Below, one piece after another: positions 38,711 through 50,716 of a DNA stretch of 64,000 bases. Location: contig NW_026732295.1 in NCBI RefSeq assembly GCF_028476545.1, positions 1 to 64,000 of the forward strand, given 5' to 3'. Position 1 is the first letter of the stretch. Every line of letters starts with the position of its first letter. Below the pieces are notes generated by a model that saw nothing but the letters and a program-made list of their open reading frames with translations, made no database searches and had not been told where the DNA came from. The translations under genes were made by a program, and so were the position numbers. This DNA comes from Physella acuta (taxonomy: Eukaryota > Mollusca > Gastropoda > Physidae).

Positions 38711-39940
38711 CTCACGATTAATTTTTTTTTTACGCTGACATCCAGCACAGGATCTTCCCGATTACCCACACCAGCGGAAAGATCCGAACCGATTGATCCC
38801 AGGGGCCATCCCTCTGACCTCCCATGTAACGCATTACCCTAAGCATGATTGACAGTTACATCATGGGCGTTTAACAACAGGTTCCGCTCCAGCGGTTTGA
38901 CCCCCCGTCCTCTGTCCTCATTGTGTAGGAGATCCAGGCCTAACAAAGACTTTTGTTTCGTGTCCTGCCCAGTGTCGGGGATATTTCCATACAACCAGTG
39001 AATAAGATGAATCGGGAGATAATCTTTATTCGTCAGGGTGAATTGACTGCATTCACGATCACACCGCAGCAATATCCGGGCTTGGTTTTAGGGCTGTAGA
39101 TGCTTCACCCCCCTGAATGCTGGGGTAGCTCAAGCAGCTAGTCAACCTCTAGCTCCTTTGTTAAAAGTCAGGATCATAAATTAGATCCAGTAGAGACAGT
39201 ATCCCTGGGCCACTTGACGTGTACAAAGATAGGTTTGTTCACGTGACCTGCTACAGTGCTACGTTTGTTCCAAGTTTTTAAAAAATTCTCTCCCTGAATC
39301 TCGTTCACAACGAAGGCCAAGGCCGCGAATACTAGTGTGTGTTGCAGCTGAGCGTGTCGTGTGTTGCTTGATGCGGTGTGCCGTGTCATGTGTTGGTTGA
39401 TGCGGTGTGCCGAAGCTTGAATGGGACGTCAGGTAGCGATAGATGACAGGCGATGGTGTTGTGGCGTCGTCGGGATTGAAGGCTTTCTCTGTCTACATTG
39501 GGGGAGGGGGGGGGGGGAGGCTGTGGAGAAAAAAAATTAACTTTATCGTACTGGTGGAAAATCCAAAATGAATGGACAACAACGAGTTTGACTAAATGGT
39601 CTTTGTAATAATTGTTGACGTGAATACAAAACGTGTATTTGTTACGTTTGCATTTACAACAGCCGTGATAACAAAACAAATTTAAACCTGAATTTTTTAA
39701 TAGAAATTTTATACTCTAAGAATCAATGTTATAAAAATTGCTAATCCAGAAAACTGGAAAAACATTTTTTTTGCGTTTAATGGTACAATTTCATGTATTT
39801 TCATCAGGTTTGAATTAGAACCTGAAGTTTTACTATCGTAGTGTAAACATTTATTAGCTTCGGTCGCGGTGAATTTTGGATATTTAGTTTCTGACTCCAT
39901 GTCATGTTACTCACAGTTTTTTTGTTGTGGTTCTTGGGGT
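38711..39940. other. Upstream region of XKR
   Basis: Probable promoter and 5' UTR side of XKR. A TGACGTCA (CRE-type) sequence overlaps the start codon region at 38702-38709. No TATA box is convincing. The rest, including the G-run near 39505, shows no gene. Short open frames here look random. Confidence 0.45.
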
Positions 39941-39954
39941 GGGAAGTGTGGGGT

Positions 39955-40195
39955 TGAGTGAATGTTGCTGTGTCACATAGTGTGGCCCTACATTGACGCG
40001 AACAGTCTTGTAATGGTACAAGTGTCACATATAGTGTAGCCCTATACTGTGATGGTACCAGTGTCACATATAGTGTAGCCCTATACTGTGATGGTAGGAG
40101 TGTCACAAATGTAGCCCTATACTGTAGCCAACAGTCTTGTGATGGTACCAGTGTCACATATGTAGCCTTACACTGTAGCGAATAGTCCTCACAGA
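39955..40195. repeat. Dispersed minisatellite, copy A
   Basis: About five units (~40-45 bp) containing GTGTCACATATAGTGTAGCC and CTATACTGTGATGGTACCA. The same unit reappears at 45670-45845. Confidence 0.85.
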
Positions 40196-40440
40196 AATAT
40201 TTCCACTAGTCCCCTACGGCTGTAAACATCTACCGAATCCATCAAAGGAGCGTTTCATTGAAGGGGACACATTTTTGTAAGACGTCACCCCAAATATCTC
40301 CAGCACAAAAACTTTAATAGTTTGACTGAATTGTCGCCCCTGTTCCAATAGGCTTCGTTTATTGCGTGTATCAAAGCGGCCACAGGTGTTAAGCTTTACT
40401 CGAAACTTCGGATCTAAAAAACAGCATAAAAATTTCAAGT

Positions 40441-40860
40441 GCCTCTACTCCATTTCAACATTCTCCCGCCGCGGCTCGCATAGTTTGCGGTTTTAATGCG
40501 GCCCGGTGACCGTGCGGGTTAATATGAAGTCTATTGTCGGCGGTACGTGAGGAAAGACGAGTCTTTCACTGGCGTGACATTTGACCTCCTGCCTTGGACC
40601 CTGTCAGGCAGGCGTCGGCCTGCTGCTACACGACCTGACACAGGTAAGCCAGACTTACCTACCCTTGTTCGACAGGTCCCTGTCGGAGTTGTCAGCCCTT
40701 GATGGCAGACGGAAAGCTCCGGGGGGTGGGGATGGGGGAGAGGGGTGTCAAATATTCTGGAGAAAGTTGGCGAAGGAAGGGCGCAGTGTAAGGATAGCAC
40801 CTCGGCGGGGATGCGGGCTGGTTTCAGCTTTTACCTGGGGCAGGTGGGGAGGGCCTACAT
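40441..40860. other. CpG-rich segment
   Basis: This stretch is noticeably GC- and CpG-rich compared with its neighbours (for example CTCCCGCCGCGGCTCGCA, GCGGCCCGGTGACCGTGCG). It has a donor-like ACACAG then GTAAGC at about 40638-40650. It could be a promoter or first exon of a + strand transcript, but I see no homologous protein. Confidence 0.3.
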
Positions 40861-40880
40861 TTTCCTGCTTACATTATTAA

Positions 40881-41070
40881 GGTAATATTTACATGAGAAA
40901 TTTATGACGTGAATATTTACACGATGGAATTATGACGTTCTTATTTACTTGGCAAGGTTATGACGTCATTATTTGCATCGTAAAATATGATGGCAGTATT
41001 TACATAGTAAATTGACGGGGTTAATATTTCCATTGAAAGCTGTGACGTCAGTGTTTGCGTGGCTGAGTGT
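40881..41070. repeat. Diverged ~28-bp repeat carrying CRE-like sites
   Basis: About seven units of the form ATTTACATG..AATTATGACGTNNTT. Five retain TGACG and two hold a full TGACGTCA (about 40962 and 41043), the CREB/ATF consensus. Confidence 0.7.
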
Positions 41071-41700
41071 TAAAAATGTGAAGTTACGATTAACTTGCAA
41101 AAAATAAAGAATTTTGGGCCGGTTATAAAGAATTTGGGCCGGAGAATTACCGTCAAAGTTGGCAAGTAAGTCAATATTTACAAACAGGAACCGAAAATTA
41201 CCAACTCTACATTTACTGGGTAAAATTATATATATTTTTTTACTTGTAAAATTATAATTCAACATTTTTCTAGGCTAATAGGGGCCCATATATACATTAG
41301 TAAGTTTAGCCATGGTTTAATCAAGTCTCATCTTTGTTAAGAGTTCAAACTTGTCGTTGAAATTTGTATTTAAGCAAGCTGAAGGCTTGAATCTGTTATT
41401 AAAAGCTGTCGAAGATCCTGACAAGTTTCATCTGAGCATCGTTTGCTGATCACACAAACAGCTGGACAGACACACTGATAACATCACAGCGATGTCCCAG
41501 TTACAACATTGTGGTTGAAATGTCGGGAGAAAGTCTTGGATTTCTCAGCTACTCCGGTAGGAACCAGCAATTGCAAGGAAGTGTCGTTGCTGGCTTAGAG
41601 ATTACAAGAAACCAATTACAGACAATTAGCAATTAGTGCCAATTAGCTATGACATGATTAGGGGCTATCGTTGTCTTTTTGTAATCCCCAGCGTGGGGTC
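41071..41700. other. Intergenic, nothing recognised
   Basis: AT-rich, with a small duplicate of AAAGAATTTGGGCCGG at 41105-41145. No gene is seen. Confidence 0.5.
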
Positions 41701-41702
41701 TG

Positions 41703-43934
41703 ACTTGGGCGTGGCGAGACAGATAATTTGAACATCTAGCCTAGAGTTGGGCGTGGCGAGACAGATAATTTGAACATCTAGCCTAGAGTTGGGCGTGGCG
41801 AGACAGATAATTTGAACATCTAGCCTAGAGTTGGGCGTGGCGAGACAGATAATTTGCACATCTAGCCTAGAGTTGGGCGTGGCGAGACAGATAATTTGAA
41901 CATCTAGCCTAGAGTTGGGCGTGGCGAGACAGATAATTTGAACATCTAGCCTAGAGTTGGGCGTGGCGAGACAGATAATTTGAACATCTAGCCTAGAGTT
42001 GGGCGTGGCGAGACAGATAATTTGAACATCTAGCCTAGAGTTGGGCGTGGCGAGACAGATAATTTGAACATCTAGCCTAGAGTTGGGCGTGGCGAGACAG
42101 ATAATTTGAACATCTAGCCTAGAGTTGGGCGTGGCGAGACAGATAATTTGAACATCTAGCCTAGAGTTGGGCGTGGCGAGACAGATAATTTGAACATCTA
42201 GCCTAGAGTTGGGCGTGGCGAGACAGATAATTTGAACATCTAGCCTAGAGTTGGGCGTGGCGAGACAGATAATTTGAACATCTAGCCTAGAGTTGGGCGT
42301 GGCGAGACAGATAATTTGAACATCTAGCCTAGAGTTGGGCGTGGCGAGACAGATAATTTGAACATCTAGCCTAGAGTTGGGCGTGGCGAGACAGATAATT
42401 TGAACATCTAGCCTAGAGTTGGGCGTGGCGAGACAGATAATTTGAACATCTAGCCTAGAGTTGGGCGTGGCGAGACAGATAATTTGAACATCTAGCCTAG
42501 AGTTGGGCGTGGCGAGACAGATAATTTGAACATCTAGCCTAGAGTTGGGCGTGGCGAGACAGATAATTTGAACATCTAGCCTAGAGTTGGGCGTGGCGAG
42601 ACAGATAATTTGAACATCTAGCCTAGAGTTGGGCGTGGCGAGACAGATAATTTGAACATCTAGCCTAGAGTTGGGCGTGGCGAGACAGATAATTTGAACA
42701 TCTAGCCTAGAGTTGGGCGTGGCGAGACAGATAATTTGAACATCTAGCCTAGAGTTGGGCGTGGCGAGACAGATAATTTGAACATCTAGCCTAGAGTTGG
42801 GCGTGGCGAGACAGATAATTTGCACATCTAGCCTAGAGTTGGGCGTGGCGAGACAGATAATTTGAACATCTAGCCTAGAGTTGGGCGTGGCGAGACAGAT
42901 AATTTGAACATCTAGCCTAGAGTTGGGCGTGGCGAGACAGATAATTTGAACATCTAGCCTAGAGTTGGGCGTGGCGAGACAGATAATTTGAACATCTAGC
43001 CTAGAGTTGGGCGTGGCGAGACAGATAATTTGAACATCTAGCCTAGAGTTGGGCGTGGCGAGACAGATAATTTGAACATCTAGCCTAGAGTTGGGCGTGG
43101 CGAGACAGATAATTTGAACATCTAGCCTAGAGTTGGGCGTGGCGAGACAGATAATTTGAACATCTAGTCTAGAGTTGGGCGTGGCGAGACGGATAATTTG
43201 AACATCTAGCCTAGAGTTGGGCGTGGCGAGACAGATAATTTGAACATCTAGCCTAGAGTTGGGCGTGGCGAGACAGATAATTTGAACATCTAGCCTAGAG
43301 TTGGGCGTGGCGAGACAGATAATTTGAACATCTAGCCTAGAGTTGGGCGTGGCGAGACAGATAATTTGAACATCTAGCCTAGAGTTGGGCGTGGCGAGAC
43401 AGATAATTTGAACATCTAGCCTAGAGTTGGGCGTGGCGAGACAGATAATTTGAACATCTAGCCTAGAGTTGGGCGTGGCGAGACAGATAATTTGAACATC
43501 TAGCCTAGAGTTGGGCGTGGCGAGACAGATAATTTGAACATCTAGCCTAGAGTTGGGCGTGGCGAGACAGATAATTTGAACATCTAGCCTAGAGTTGGGC
43601 GTGGCGAGACAGATAATTTGAACATCTAGCCTAGAGTTGGGCGTGGCGAGACAGATAATTTGAACATCTAGCCTAGAGTTGGGCGTGGCGAGACAGATAA
43701 TTTGAACATCTAGCCTAGAGTTGGGCGTGGCGAGACAGATAATTTGAACATCTAGCCTAGAGTTGGGCGTGGCGAGACAGATAATTTGAACATCTAGCCT
43801 AGAGTTGGGCGTGGCGAGACAGATAATTTGAACATCTAGCCTAGAGTTGGGCGTGGCGAGACAGATAATTTGAACATCTAGCCTAGAGTTGGGCGTGGCG
43901 AGACAGATAATTTGAACATCTAGCCTAGAGTTGG
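41703..43934. repeat. 42-bp satellite-like array, about 53 copies
   Basis: Highly uniform unit ACAGATAATTTGAACATCTA + GCCTAGAGTTGGGCGTGGCG + AG. Only a handful of point changes are visible (for example TTGCACATC at about 41856 and 42823, ACGGAT at 43190). As 42 is divisible by three, a 386-codon - strand frame (repeat CLATPNSRLDVQII) stays open; I treat it as an artefact and not as a gene. Confidence 0.97.
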
Positions 43935-44129
43935 TCTCGGTGAGTGTTAAAGGCAGTCAAGGCCTAGGCGCTTAGAGTATTTAAGATGGGCGTCGTTTTC
44001 TGCAAGGTCAGTTTTGTCAGTGGGTGGGTAATTAAACACTTTATCAAATTATCACAAACTAATTACCGAAACGTCTATGGGCGGTGGTGTTTAAAGACTA
44101 TGCTGATATACCTTATACAATAAATACTC

Positions 44130-44305
44130 TCAGTTTTTCTTGGAGTTGGAGTGAAATACCATTGTATCTACCACAATACACTTACTGTTCATTGAGTGAA
44201 ATTCAACTTTTACTGCAATACACATAGTTTCCCAAGTGAGTGAATTCAACCTTGTCTGCTACAATACACCCATCATTTCATTGAATGAAATTCAACTTTG
44301 TCACC
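44130..44305. repeat. Degenerate ~60-bp repeat
   Basis: Three to four diverged units with CATTGAGTGAAATTCAAC, CTACAATACAC and similar blocks. Confidence 0.6.
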
Positions 44306-44339
44306 TTAGTCTAGCAGGTGAAGAGTAAGAGCAAACACC

Positions 44340-44520
44340 TAACCAGTTAAACAAACAACATGATTTGATTAAACGAATAACTTGATTTGATTAAACAAAC
44401 AACTTGATTTGATTAAACAAACAACTTGATTTGATTAAACAAACAACATGATTTGATTAAACAAACAACTTGATTTGATTAAACAAACAACTTGATTTGA
44501 TTAAACAAACAACTTGATTG
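44340..44520. repeat. 22-bp tandem repeat
   Basis: Eight copies of ACTTGATTTGATTAAACAAA plus CA. Confidence 0.92.
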
Positions 44521-44649
44521 GAAGAGACAACCATCCGACGATTACATACTAGACTCACTCATTGGAGTGATACAAAAATTGTCAATTAAAACAACATCAT
44601 TTCATTCGTTTCTTTTTTGTCCCTTCACTAACTCGGTGTTGCATGTCAA

Positions 44650-44785
44650 AACTTTAAGAAACCAAAAAGCTTTAAGAAACTAAAAACTTCAAGAAACTAA
44701 AAACTTCAAGAAACTAAAAACTTCAAGAAACTAAAAACTTTTAGACACAAAAACTTTAAGAAACTAAAATCTTGAAGAAACGAAA
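44650..44785. repeat. ~17-bp tandem repeat
   Basis: About eight copies of AAGAAACTAAAAACTTC with TTTAAG variants. Confidence 0.85.
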
Positions 44786-45214
44786 AGACCCCACTAACCA
44801 CATCAGTCCTCCCACTATCGGTCACACGAGCTAAGAAAAGTCCCGTTAATTTGGCCATGTAATCCGACGAAGGAGAGCGACGAGTTTTCTCAGAGTTCGA
44901 GCTGGAAGACCTACTATAAAATACCGAAATCCTTTAAGCCGGGGAATATTAGCATAATCTACTTGGACTACGTAGGCGTGTGTGTGTATGGGGGGGGGGG
45001 GTTAAAGGGGAGGATTGAGGCGTAAGTTGGTAGCGCCATCGGCGTATACGTCTTGTTGTATGTACAAATAAAACAATGGCTGTCCCGTGTTCAGCATAAT
45101 TTATTTTACGGAGAACGGAGCTGGATTTGGTATAAAGCAAATGTATTTTGGGCTTTCTTTGATGGGGATTTGAGGCAAAACCTTTCAGTTTTTACAATTC
45201 GTTGTCGTTTTTTG

Positions 45215-45370
45215 GATTAAAGTTGGGTGGATCGAATAAAGTTGGGTGAATCGAATAAAGTTGGGTGGATCAGGTGAGAGGGTGGATCCATTTGTTATGG
45301 GTGGATGTAAGCGTGGACTAAGGCGGATCGAGTGGAGATGGGTGGATCAAGCGAGATGGGTGGAGTGTGA
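45215..45370. repeat. ~19-bp degenerate repeat
   Basis: AAGTTGGGTGGATCGAATA and diverged forms (GATGGGTGGATCAAGCGA). Confidence 0.75.
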
Positions 45371-45669
45371 TGACACACTGTTAAACAAAACATAAATGGT
45401 CATGGCACGACCCCTTAGGCACAATAAAACAATCAAGATAGATTGTAGACCCCTATATAATCTCACTCACTGCACCAGCGGTGATGTGTCCATCACATCC
45501 TTGACCCTTAAGGATCGTTCACATCATTGACCCTTAAGTCTCAAGCACCTCTCATTGACAGCAGATTACGATCCTGGTTAAACCGACAGTTGAGATGTTA
45601 CCCACATTTTGACCACACAAAGATAAGAACTCCACTAACAACTGTTGTGCAAGGCAGTTACATCACTAG

Positions 45670-45845
45670 GCTGTGAGAGTAACGGTGTCACACATAGATT
45701 AGCCGTATACTGTTAGGGTACCAGTCTCACAGTGTAGCCGAGCCCCACAATGAGGGTAGCAGTGTCAAATAGTGTAGCCCTATACTGTAGCCAACAGTCT
45801 TGTGAATACTTGTGATAGTAGCAGTGTCACATGTAGTCTAGTCGC
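45670..45845. repeat. Dispersed minisatellite, copy B
   Basis: Units with GTGTCACA, GTGTAGCCCTATACTGTAGC and CAACAGTCTTGTGA, homologous to 39955-40195 about 5.7 kb away. Confidence 0.8.
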
Positions 45846-45854
45846 GAGGGGCAC

Positions 45855-46808
45855 ATTCACACTAAGACATTGCCTGCTCAATTTACTGAATCACACTCAG
45901 ACCTTGCCTGCCCAATTTACTGAATCACACTTAGACATTGCCTGCCCAATTTACTGAATCACACTCAGACATTGCCTGCTCAATTTACTGAATCACACTT
46001 AGACATTGCCTGCCCAATTTACTGAATCACACTAAGACATTGCCTGCTCAATTTACTGAATCACACTCAGACCTTGCCTGCCCAATTTACTGAATCACAC
46101 TTAGACATTGCCTGCTCAATTTACTGAATCACACTCAGACCTTGCCTGCCCAATTTACTGAATCACACTTAGACATTGCCTGCTCAATTTACTGAATCAC
46201 ACTCAGACCTTGCCTGCTCAATTTACTGAATCACACTAAGACATTGCCTGCTCAATTTACTGAATCACACTAAGACATTGCCTGCTCAATTTACTGAATC
46301 ACACTCAGACCTTGCCTGCTCAATTTACTGAATCACACTCAGACCTTGCCTGCTCAATTTACTGAATCACACTAAGACATTGCCTGCTCAATTTACTGAA
46401 TCACACTCAGACCTTGCCTGCTCAATTTACTGAATCACACTAAGACATTGCCTGCCCAATTTACTGAATCACACTAAGACATTGCCTGCCCAATTTACTG
46501 AATCACACTAAGACATTGCCTGCCCAATTTACCGAATCACACTCAGACCTTGCCTGCTCAATTTACTGAATCACACTAAGACATTGCCTGCTCAATTTAC
46601 TGAATCACACTAAGACATTGCCTGCTCAATTTACTGAATCACACTAAGACATTGCCTGCTCAATTTACTGAATCACACTAAGACATTGCCTGCCCAATTT
46701 ACTGAATCACACTAAGACATTGCCTGCCCAATTTAATGAATCACACTAAGACATTGCCTGCTCAATTTACTGAATCACACTAAGACATTGCCTGCCCAAT
46801 TTATTGAG
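45855..46808. repeat. 34-bp array, about 28 copies
   Basis: Unit ACACTAAGACATTGCCTGCT + CAATTTACTGAATC, with alternating TAAGACATT / TCAGACCTT and GCTC / GCCC variants forming higher-order blocks. Confidence 0.96.
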
Positions 46809-47149
46809 CAACTCATTTCTTTTGGCCCCGTTAACGAACAGCTGATTAGATATAATTATTTGTATTAGTACAGATTATCGCCAACCTTTAAAGGCAATGA
46901 GTTGCGGTAGACAGTCCAAAAGTAAATAATTTAAAAGATAAACGGTACAATGTAGCAATCCGTAAAATATGTGGGGGTAAGGGGGGAGGAGGAGGGTAGT
47001 TACAGTTAAGACCGCGGGTGACATTTGATCTTATGACGCCACAGGGGTACGTATTGAGTGATGACGTACCGTATGTTGGTTGTGCCGTGTCTGTCATGCT
47101 AGATCAACCAAGCGAGAATGTAAACAAACATGTCCGTCATTTCAAGTGG

Positions 47150-47210
47150 GATGAAGTTCCCACGGGGTGTTGATCACGTGATGTATGACGTCACGAGGTG
47201 CTGATTTGGT
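47150..47210. promoter_or_regulatory. Clustered E-box and CRE palindromes
   Basis: GATCACGTGATG (about 47172-47183) and TGACGTCA (about 47187-47194) lie within 25 bp. Both are known bHLH and CREB/ATF binding palindromes. No nearby gene start is recognised, so function is conjecture. Confidence 0.3.
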
Positions 47211-47654
47211 CTTTAAATCTGACTTTAACATTTAAAGGAATGAAAAGATGATGTTTACGTTAATGTTCTAGTGATTATCATATATTAGGTCATAGTTCGA
47301 CCACTCACCCAATTTTGTAACTGTTAAAAAAGAAGGTAATCCGATTTGAAATGAACAATGCAGTAAGCAATGTTTTATCTTAATTGTTACCTAATTAAAA
47401 TGTCATTATACACCTTTTCTATAATTTATTACAAAGCATTAAAAAATCATCAAACGAATATTCTGATGGAAAACAATCAGCATTTGTTCCAATGAATGTT
47501 ATAGTAAAAATTGGTATTTTTTCGTCAAATGGAATGTTCCATCATATACCTAATAAAATTATCATCCTTTGTTGGTCTCAAAGAAAGTTTTAATTTTTAA
47601 AAAAATCAGCTTTTGTTTGTCTCAATGGTGTTCTAATGAAATAAACCGGGAGTG

Positions 47655-48335
47655 ATCTCCCCTAAACTTTCTCGAATATTCTTATATAAAACAACAGGGG
47701 ATGGGAACTCGGGATATAGTTATGATTTTTAATCCATTTTAAATAGGCCTACATAAACTTTTAAAAATAAAATAGAATCTCATAGAAAAAAGTATTGCAC
47801 ACCAAGCGAACACCAAATAAAGATGTTCATAATGGTGCGCAATATTATTAGTACTTTATAAATTTAGATGCGTTTTTGAGAAATCGGAAATAGCGTAAAT
47901 TAGTACTTCCCGTCAACGGAAATTACTCAAAATTTAACAGAAGGTAGAGAATTAGATCTTTTACTTACATGTGAAATTTCATTTATCTATCTGAAATAGT
48001 ACTCAAGTTATAGGCTTTTGAAAAATTCAAAGTAGAAAAAGTACCACTTCCGGTTATCGGAAATCGCTCAAAAGTTGATACGGATCTACGATTTTGATAA
48101 AATACTTGTATATGAAATTTCATCAACCTAGCTGTAACGGTACTCAAGTAATCGTGTTTAAACACACACACACACAGACACACACACACACACACACAGA
48201 CATACGGACAAGATTGCAAAATTATGTTTTTCCGTATCAGTGAGGTGTAAAATGTAGAGATTTGTAAAAATCTCGATTTTTTTTTGCACGATTACAATAC
48301 TTTCTCTATACTACGTATATACGAGAAAGTAAAAA
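47655..48335 (-). mobile_element. Interspersed DNA element with AACTTTCTCG-type ends
   Basis: Left AACTTTCTCGAATATTCTTA is loosely mirrored at the right end (TATATACGAGAAAGTA). The inside has a (CA)n tract at 48163-48200 and segments matching, inverted, the repeat at 30880-31110 in AGL intron 27. This is probably a non-autonomous DNA transposon; superfamily is not assigned. Confidence 0.5.
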
Positions 48336-48344
48336 TTCAGCCAT

Positions 48345-49205
48345 TGTTCGTATCATGGAATGTTCTAATGAAAAAGTTCAGCATTTGTTGGTCTCAAGGA
48401 ATGTTCTAATGAAAAAATTCAGCCTTTGTTGGTGTCAAGGAATGTTCTAATGAAAAAATTGAGCATTTGTTGGTCTAAATGGAATGTTCTAATGAAAAAA
48501 TTCAGCCTTTGTTGGTCTCAAGGAATGTTCTAATAAAAAAATTCAGCCTTTGTTGGTGTCAAGGAATGTTCTAATGAAAAAATTGAGCATTTGTTGGTCT
48601 AAATGGAATGTTCTAATGAAAAAATTCAGCCTTTGTTGGTCTCAAGGAATGTTCTAATAAAAAAAATTCAGCCTTTGATGGTCTCTAGGAATGTTCTAAT
48701 AAAAAAAATCAGCCTTTGATGGTCTCTAGGAATGTTCTAATGAAAAAATTCAGCCTTTGTTGGTCTCAAGGAATGTTCTAATAAAAAAAATTCAGCCTTT
48801 GATGGTCTCTAGGAATGTTCTAATGAAAAAATTCAGCCTTTGTTGGTCTCTAGGAATGTTCTAATAAAAAATTCAGCCTTTGTTGGTCTCAAGGAATGTT
48901 CTAATGAAAAAAATCAGCCTTTGTTGGTCTCTAGGAATGTTCTAATAAAAAATTCAGCTTTTGTTGGTCTCTAGGAATGTTCTAATAAAAAAAATCAGCC
49001 TTTGTTGGTCTCTAGGAATGTTCTAATAAAAAAAATCAGCCTTTGTTGGTCTCAAGGAATGTTCTAATGAAAAAAATCAGCCTTTGTTGGTCTCTAGGAA
49101 TGTTCTAATAAAAAATTCAGCTTTTGTTGGTCTCTAGGAATGTTCTAATAAAAAAAATCAGCCTTTGTTGGTCTCTAGGAATGTTCTAATAAAAAAAATC
49201 AGCCT
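48345..49205. repeat. ~41-bp array, about 20 copies
   Basis: Unit TTCAGCCTTTGTTGGTCTCA + AGGAATGTTCTAATGAAAAAA, with CTAGG and AATAAAA variants. Related single units begin back at about 47480-47640, embedded before the element at 47655. Confidence 0.94.
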
Positions 49206-49474
49206 TTGTAGTCCACGAGGACCGTGTGAGAATGAAAGCACGGAACAAAAGCCGTCAATGAACGCGAGGGTTGTGCTTCAATGGGTAGGATCGGGGCAAA
49301 ACGGAATGTTGGGTTCCGTGAGGGGGGGGGGGGGGCGTCAACGTTTTCTTGTGTGGGTGGAGAGGTCAAGGACAAAAAAAAAGAATGACGGGAATAAAAA
49401 AAGCGGCAGAAGAAATAACATCTTAATAGGAGACCATGGGATGCTGCACATTTCAGAGACACCTCACTGCATAT

Positions 49475-49910
49475 CACGTGACACATAAGACACCTCACTG
49501 CATATCACGTGACACAAAAGACACCTCACTGCATATCACGTGACACAACTCACTGCATATCACGTGACACATAAGACACCTCACTGCATATCACGTGACA
49601 CAAAAGACACCTCACTGCATATCACGTGACACATAAGACACCTCACTGCATATCACGTGACACAAAAGACACCTCACTGCATATCACGTGACACATAAGA
49701 CACCTCACTGCATATCACGTGACACAAAAGACACCTCACTGCATATCACGTGACACATAAGACACCTCACTGCATATCACGTGACACAAAAGACACCTCA
49801 CTGCATATCACGTGACACAAAAGACAACTCACTGCATATCACGTGACACAGCTCACTGCATATCACGCGACACAACAGAGACAGCTCACTACATATCACG
49901 TGACACAACT
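49475..49910. repeat. 31-bp array with a CACGTG in every unit
   Basis: About 14 copies of CACCTCACTGCATATCACGT + GACACATAAGA. Each contains ATCACGTGAC, a palindromic E-box. Alternating ACATAAGA and ACAAAAGA units suggest a 62-bp higher-order unit. Confidence 0.94.
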
Positions 49911-49924
49911 CCATACATATATGA

Positions 49925-50165
49925 GACCACAGTAACACTTATTTTTAGCATAACACATGCATACATTACTAAAAATAAGCCTCCTCCACCAATAATGCCA
50001 AAAAAAAAAATCCCAATAATGTTCTATATTGCTAAATGGGTAAAGGCTAAAAAGCGAGGATGAACGTAACACAACAGTAACACTTATTTTTAGTATAACA
50101 CATGCGTACATTACTAAAAATAAACCTCCTCCATCAATTACGCCCAAAACAAAAATCACAATAAC
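49925..50165. repeat. ~130-bp direct duplication
   Basis: CAGTAACACTTATTTTTAG through CTCCTCCAYCAAT and the following AAAGGCTAAAAA..GAGGATGA occur twice (about 49931-50060 and 50074-50210). Confidence 0.85.
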
Positions 50166-50473
50166 GGACTACATTGCTACATTGTTAAAGGCTAAAAATC
50201 GAGGATGAAAAACAAATTATTTTTTAAACATCACTTGTCACCTACAAGTTGTCAGATTTATGTAGTGGATAAAATTTGTATTGAGCGCTAAACCAATTAA
50301 AGAAAATTCAAAAATTTAACTGGGTCTTTTCAAAAACCTAACCTAACATTTAGATGTGGTCTGATAATTCATTCAAGTCCTATCTCCTCATCTCCCTTCG
50401 TCAATCACAACTTATCCGCTCGCGTATCACAACTTATCAGCCGGCGTATCAAAGCAAGATTTCAAAGCGTCAG

Positions 50474-50716
50474 CTAACTGCAGCGAGCAGTGTGAAGGCG
50501 GCCGTCACCTAGCTCTGCCGGCACTGTAATCAACTCCACGCCGTTACCAACCTCTGGTGCACTTACAGTCATTCACTGCTCATTGTGTCCTGCCATTAAC
50601 TTCTGCAACTTCTGAAAGAAATCGGCGTCGTTGGCCACCACCTCACAGACAACTGCCATCCCGTCTTGTGAAGTGGAAACCGATACAACACATTGACCCG
50701 CGCCAACTCCGGTCAT
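50474..50716 (-). pseudogene. Short coding-like stretch with an internal TGA (unrecognised)
   Basis: On the - strand, ATG at 50716 opens 47 codons (MTGVGAGQCVVSVSTSQDGM, later VVANDADFFQKLQKLMAGH) up to TGA at 50575-50573. The same frame then continues 32 more codons (MTVSAPEVGNGVELITVPAE...) to TAG at 50476-50474. Composition and codon texture look protein-like and richer in GC than the surroundings. A donor-like GTAAGT lies just after the TGA. It could be a terminal exon of a - strand gene, a pseudogene or chance. I do not recognise the protein. Confidence 0.3.

Noticed and set aside
38839-39072. 77-codon - strand frame upstream of XKR
   Set aside because: No family features and out of frame with XKR; probably 5' UTR or promoter sequence.
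41665-42825. 386-codon - strand open frame over the 42-bp array
   Set aside because: Perfect tandem period divisible by three keeps the frame open; no start context, no variation pattern of coding sequence and no homologue recognised.
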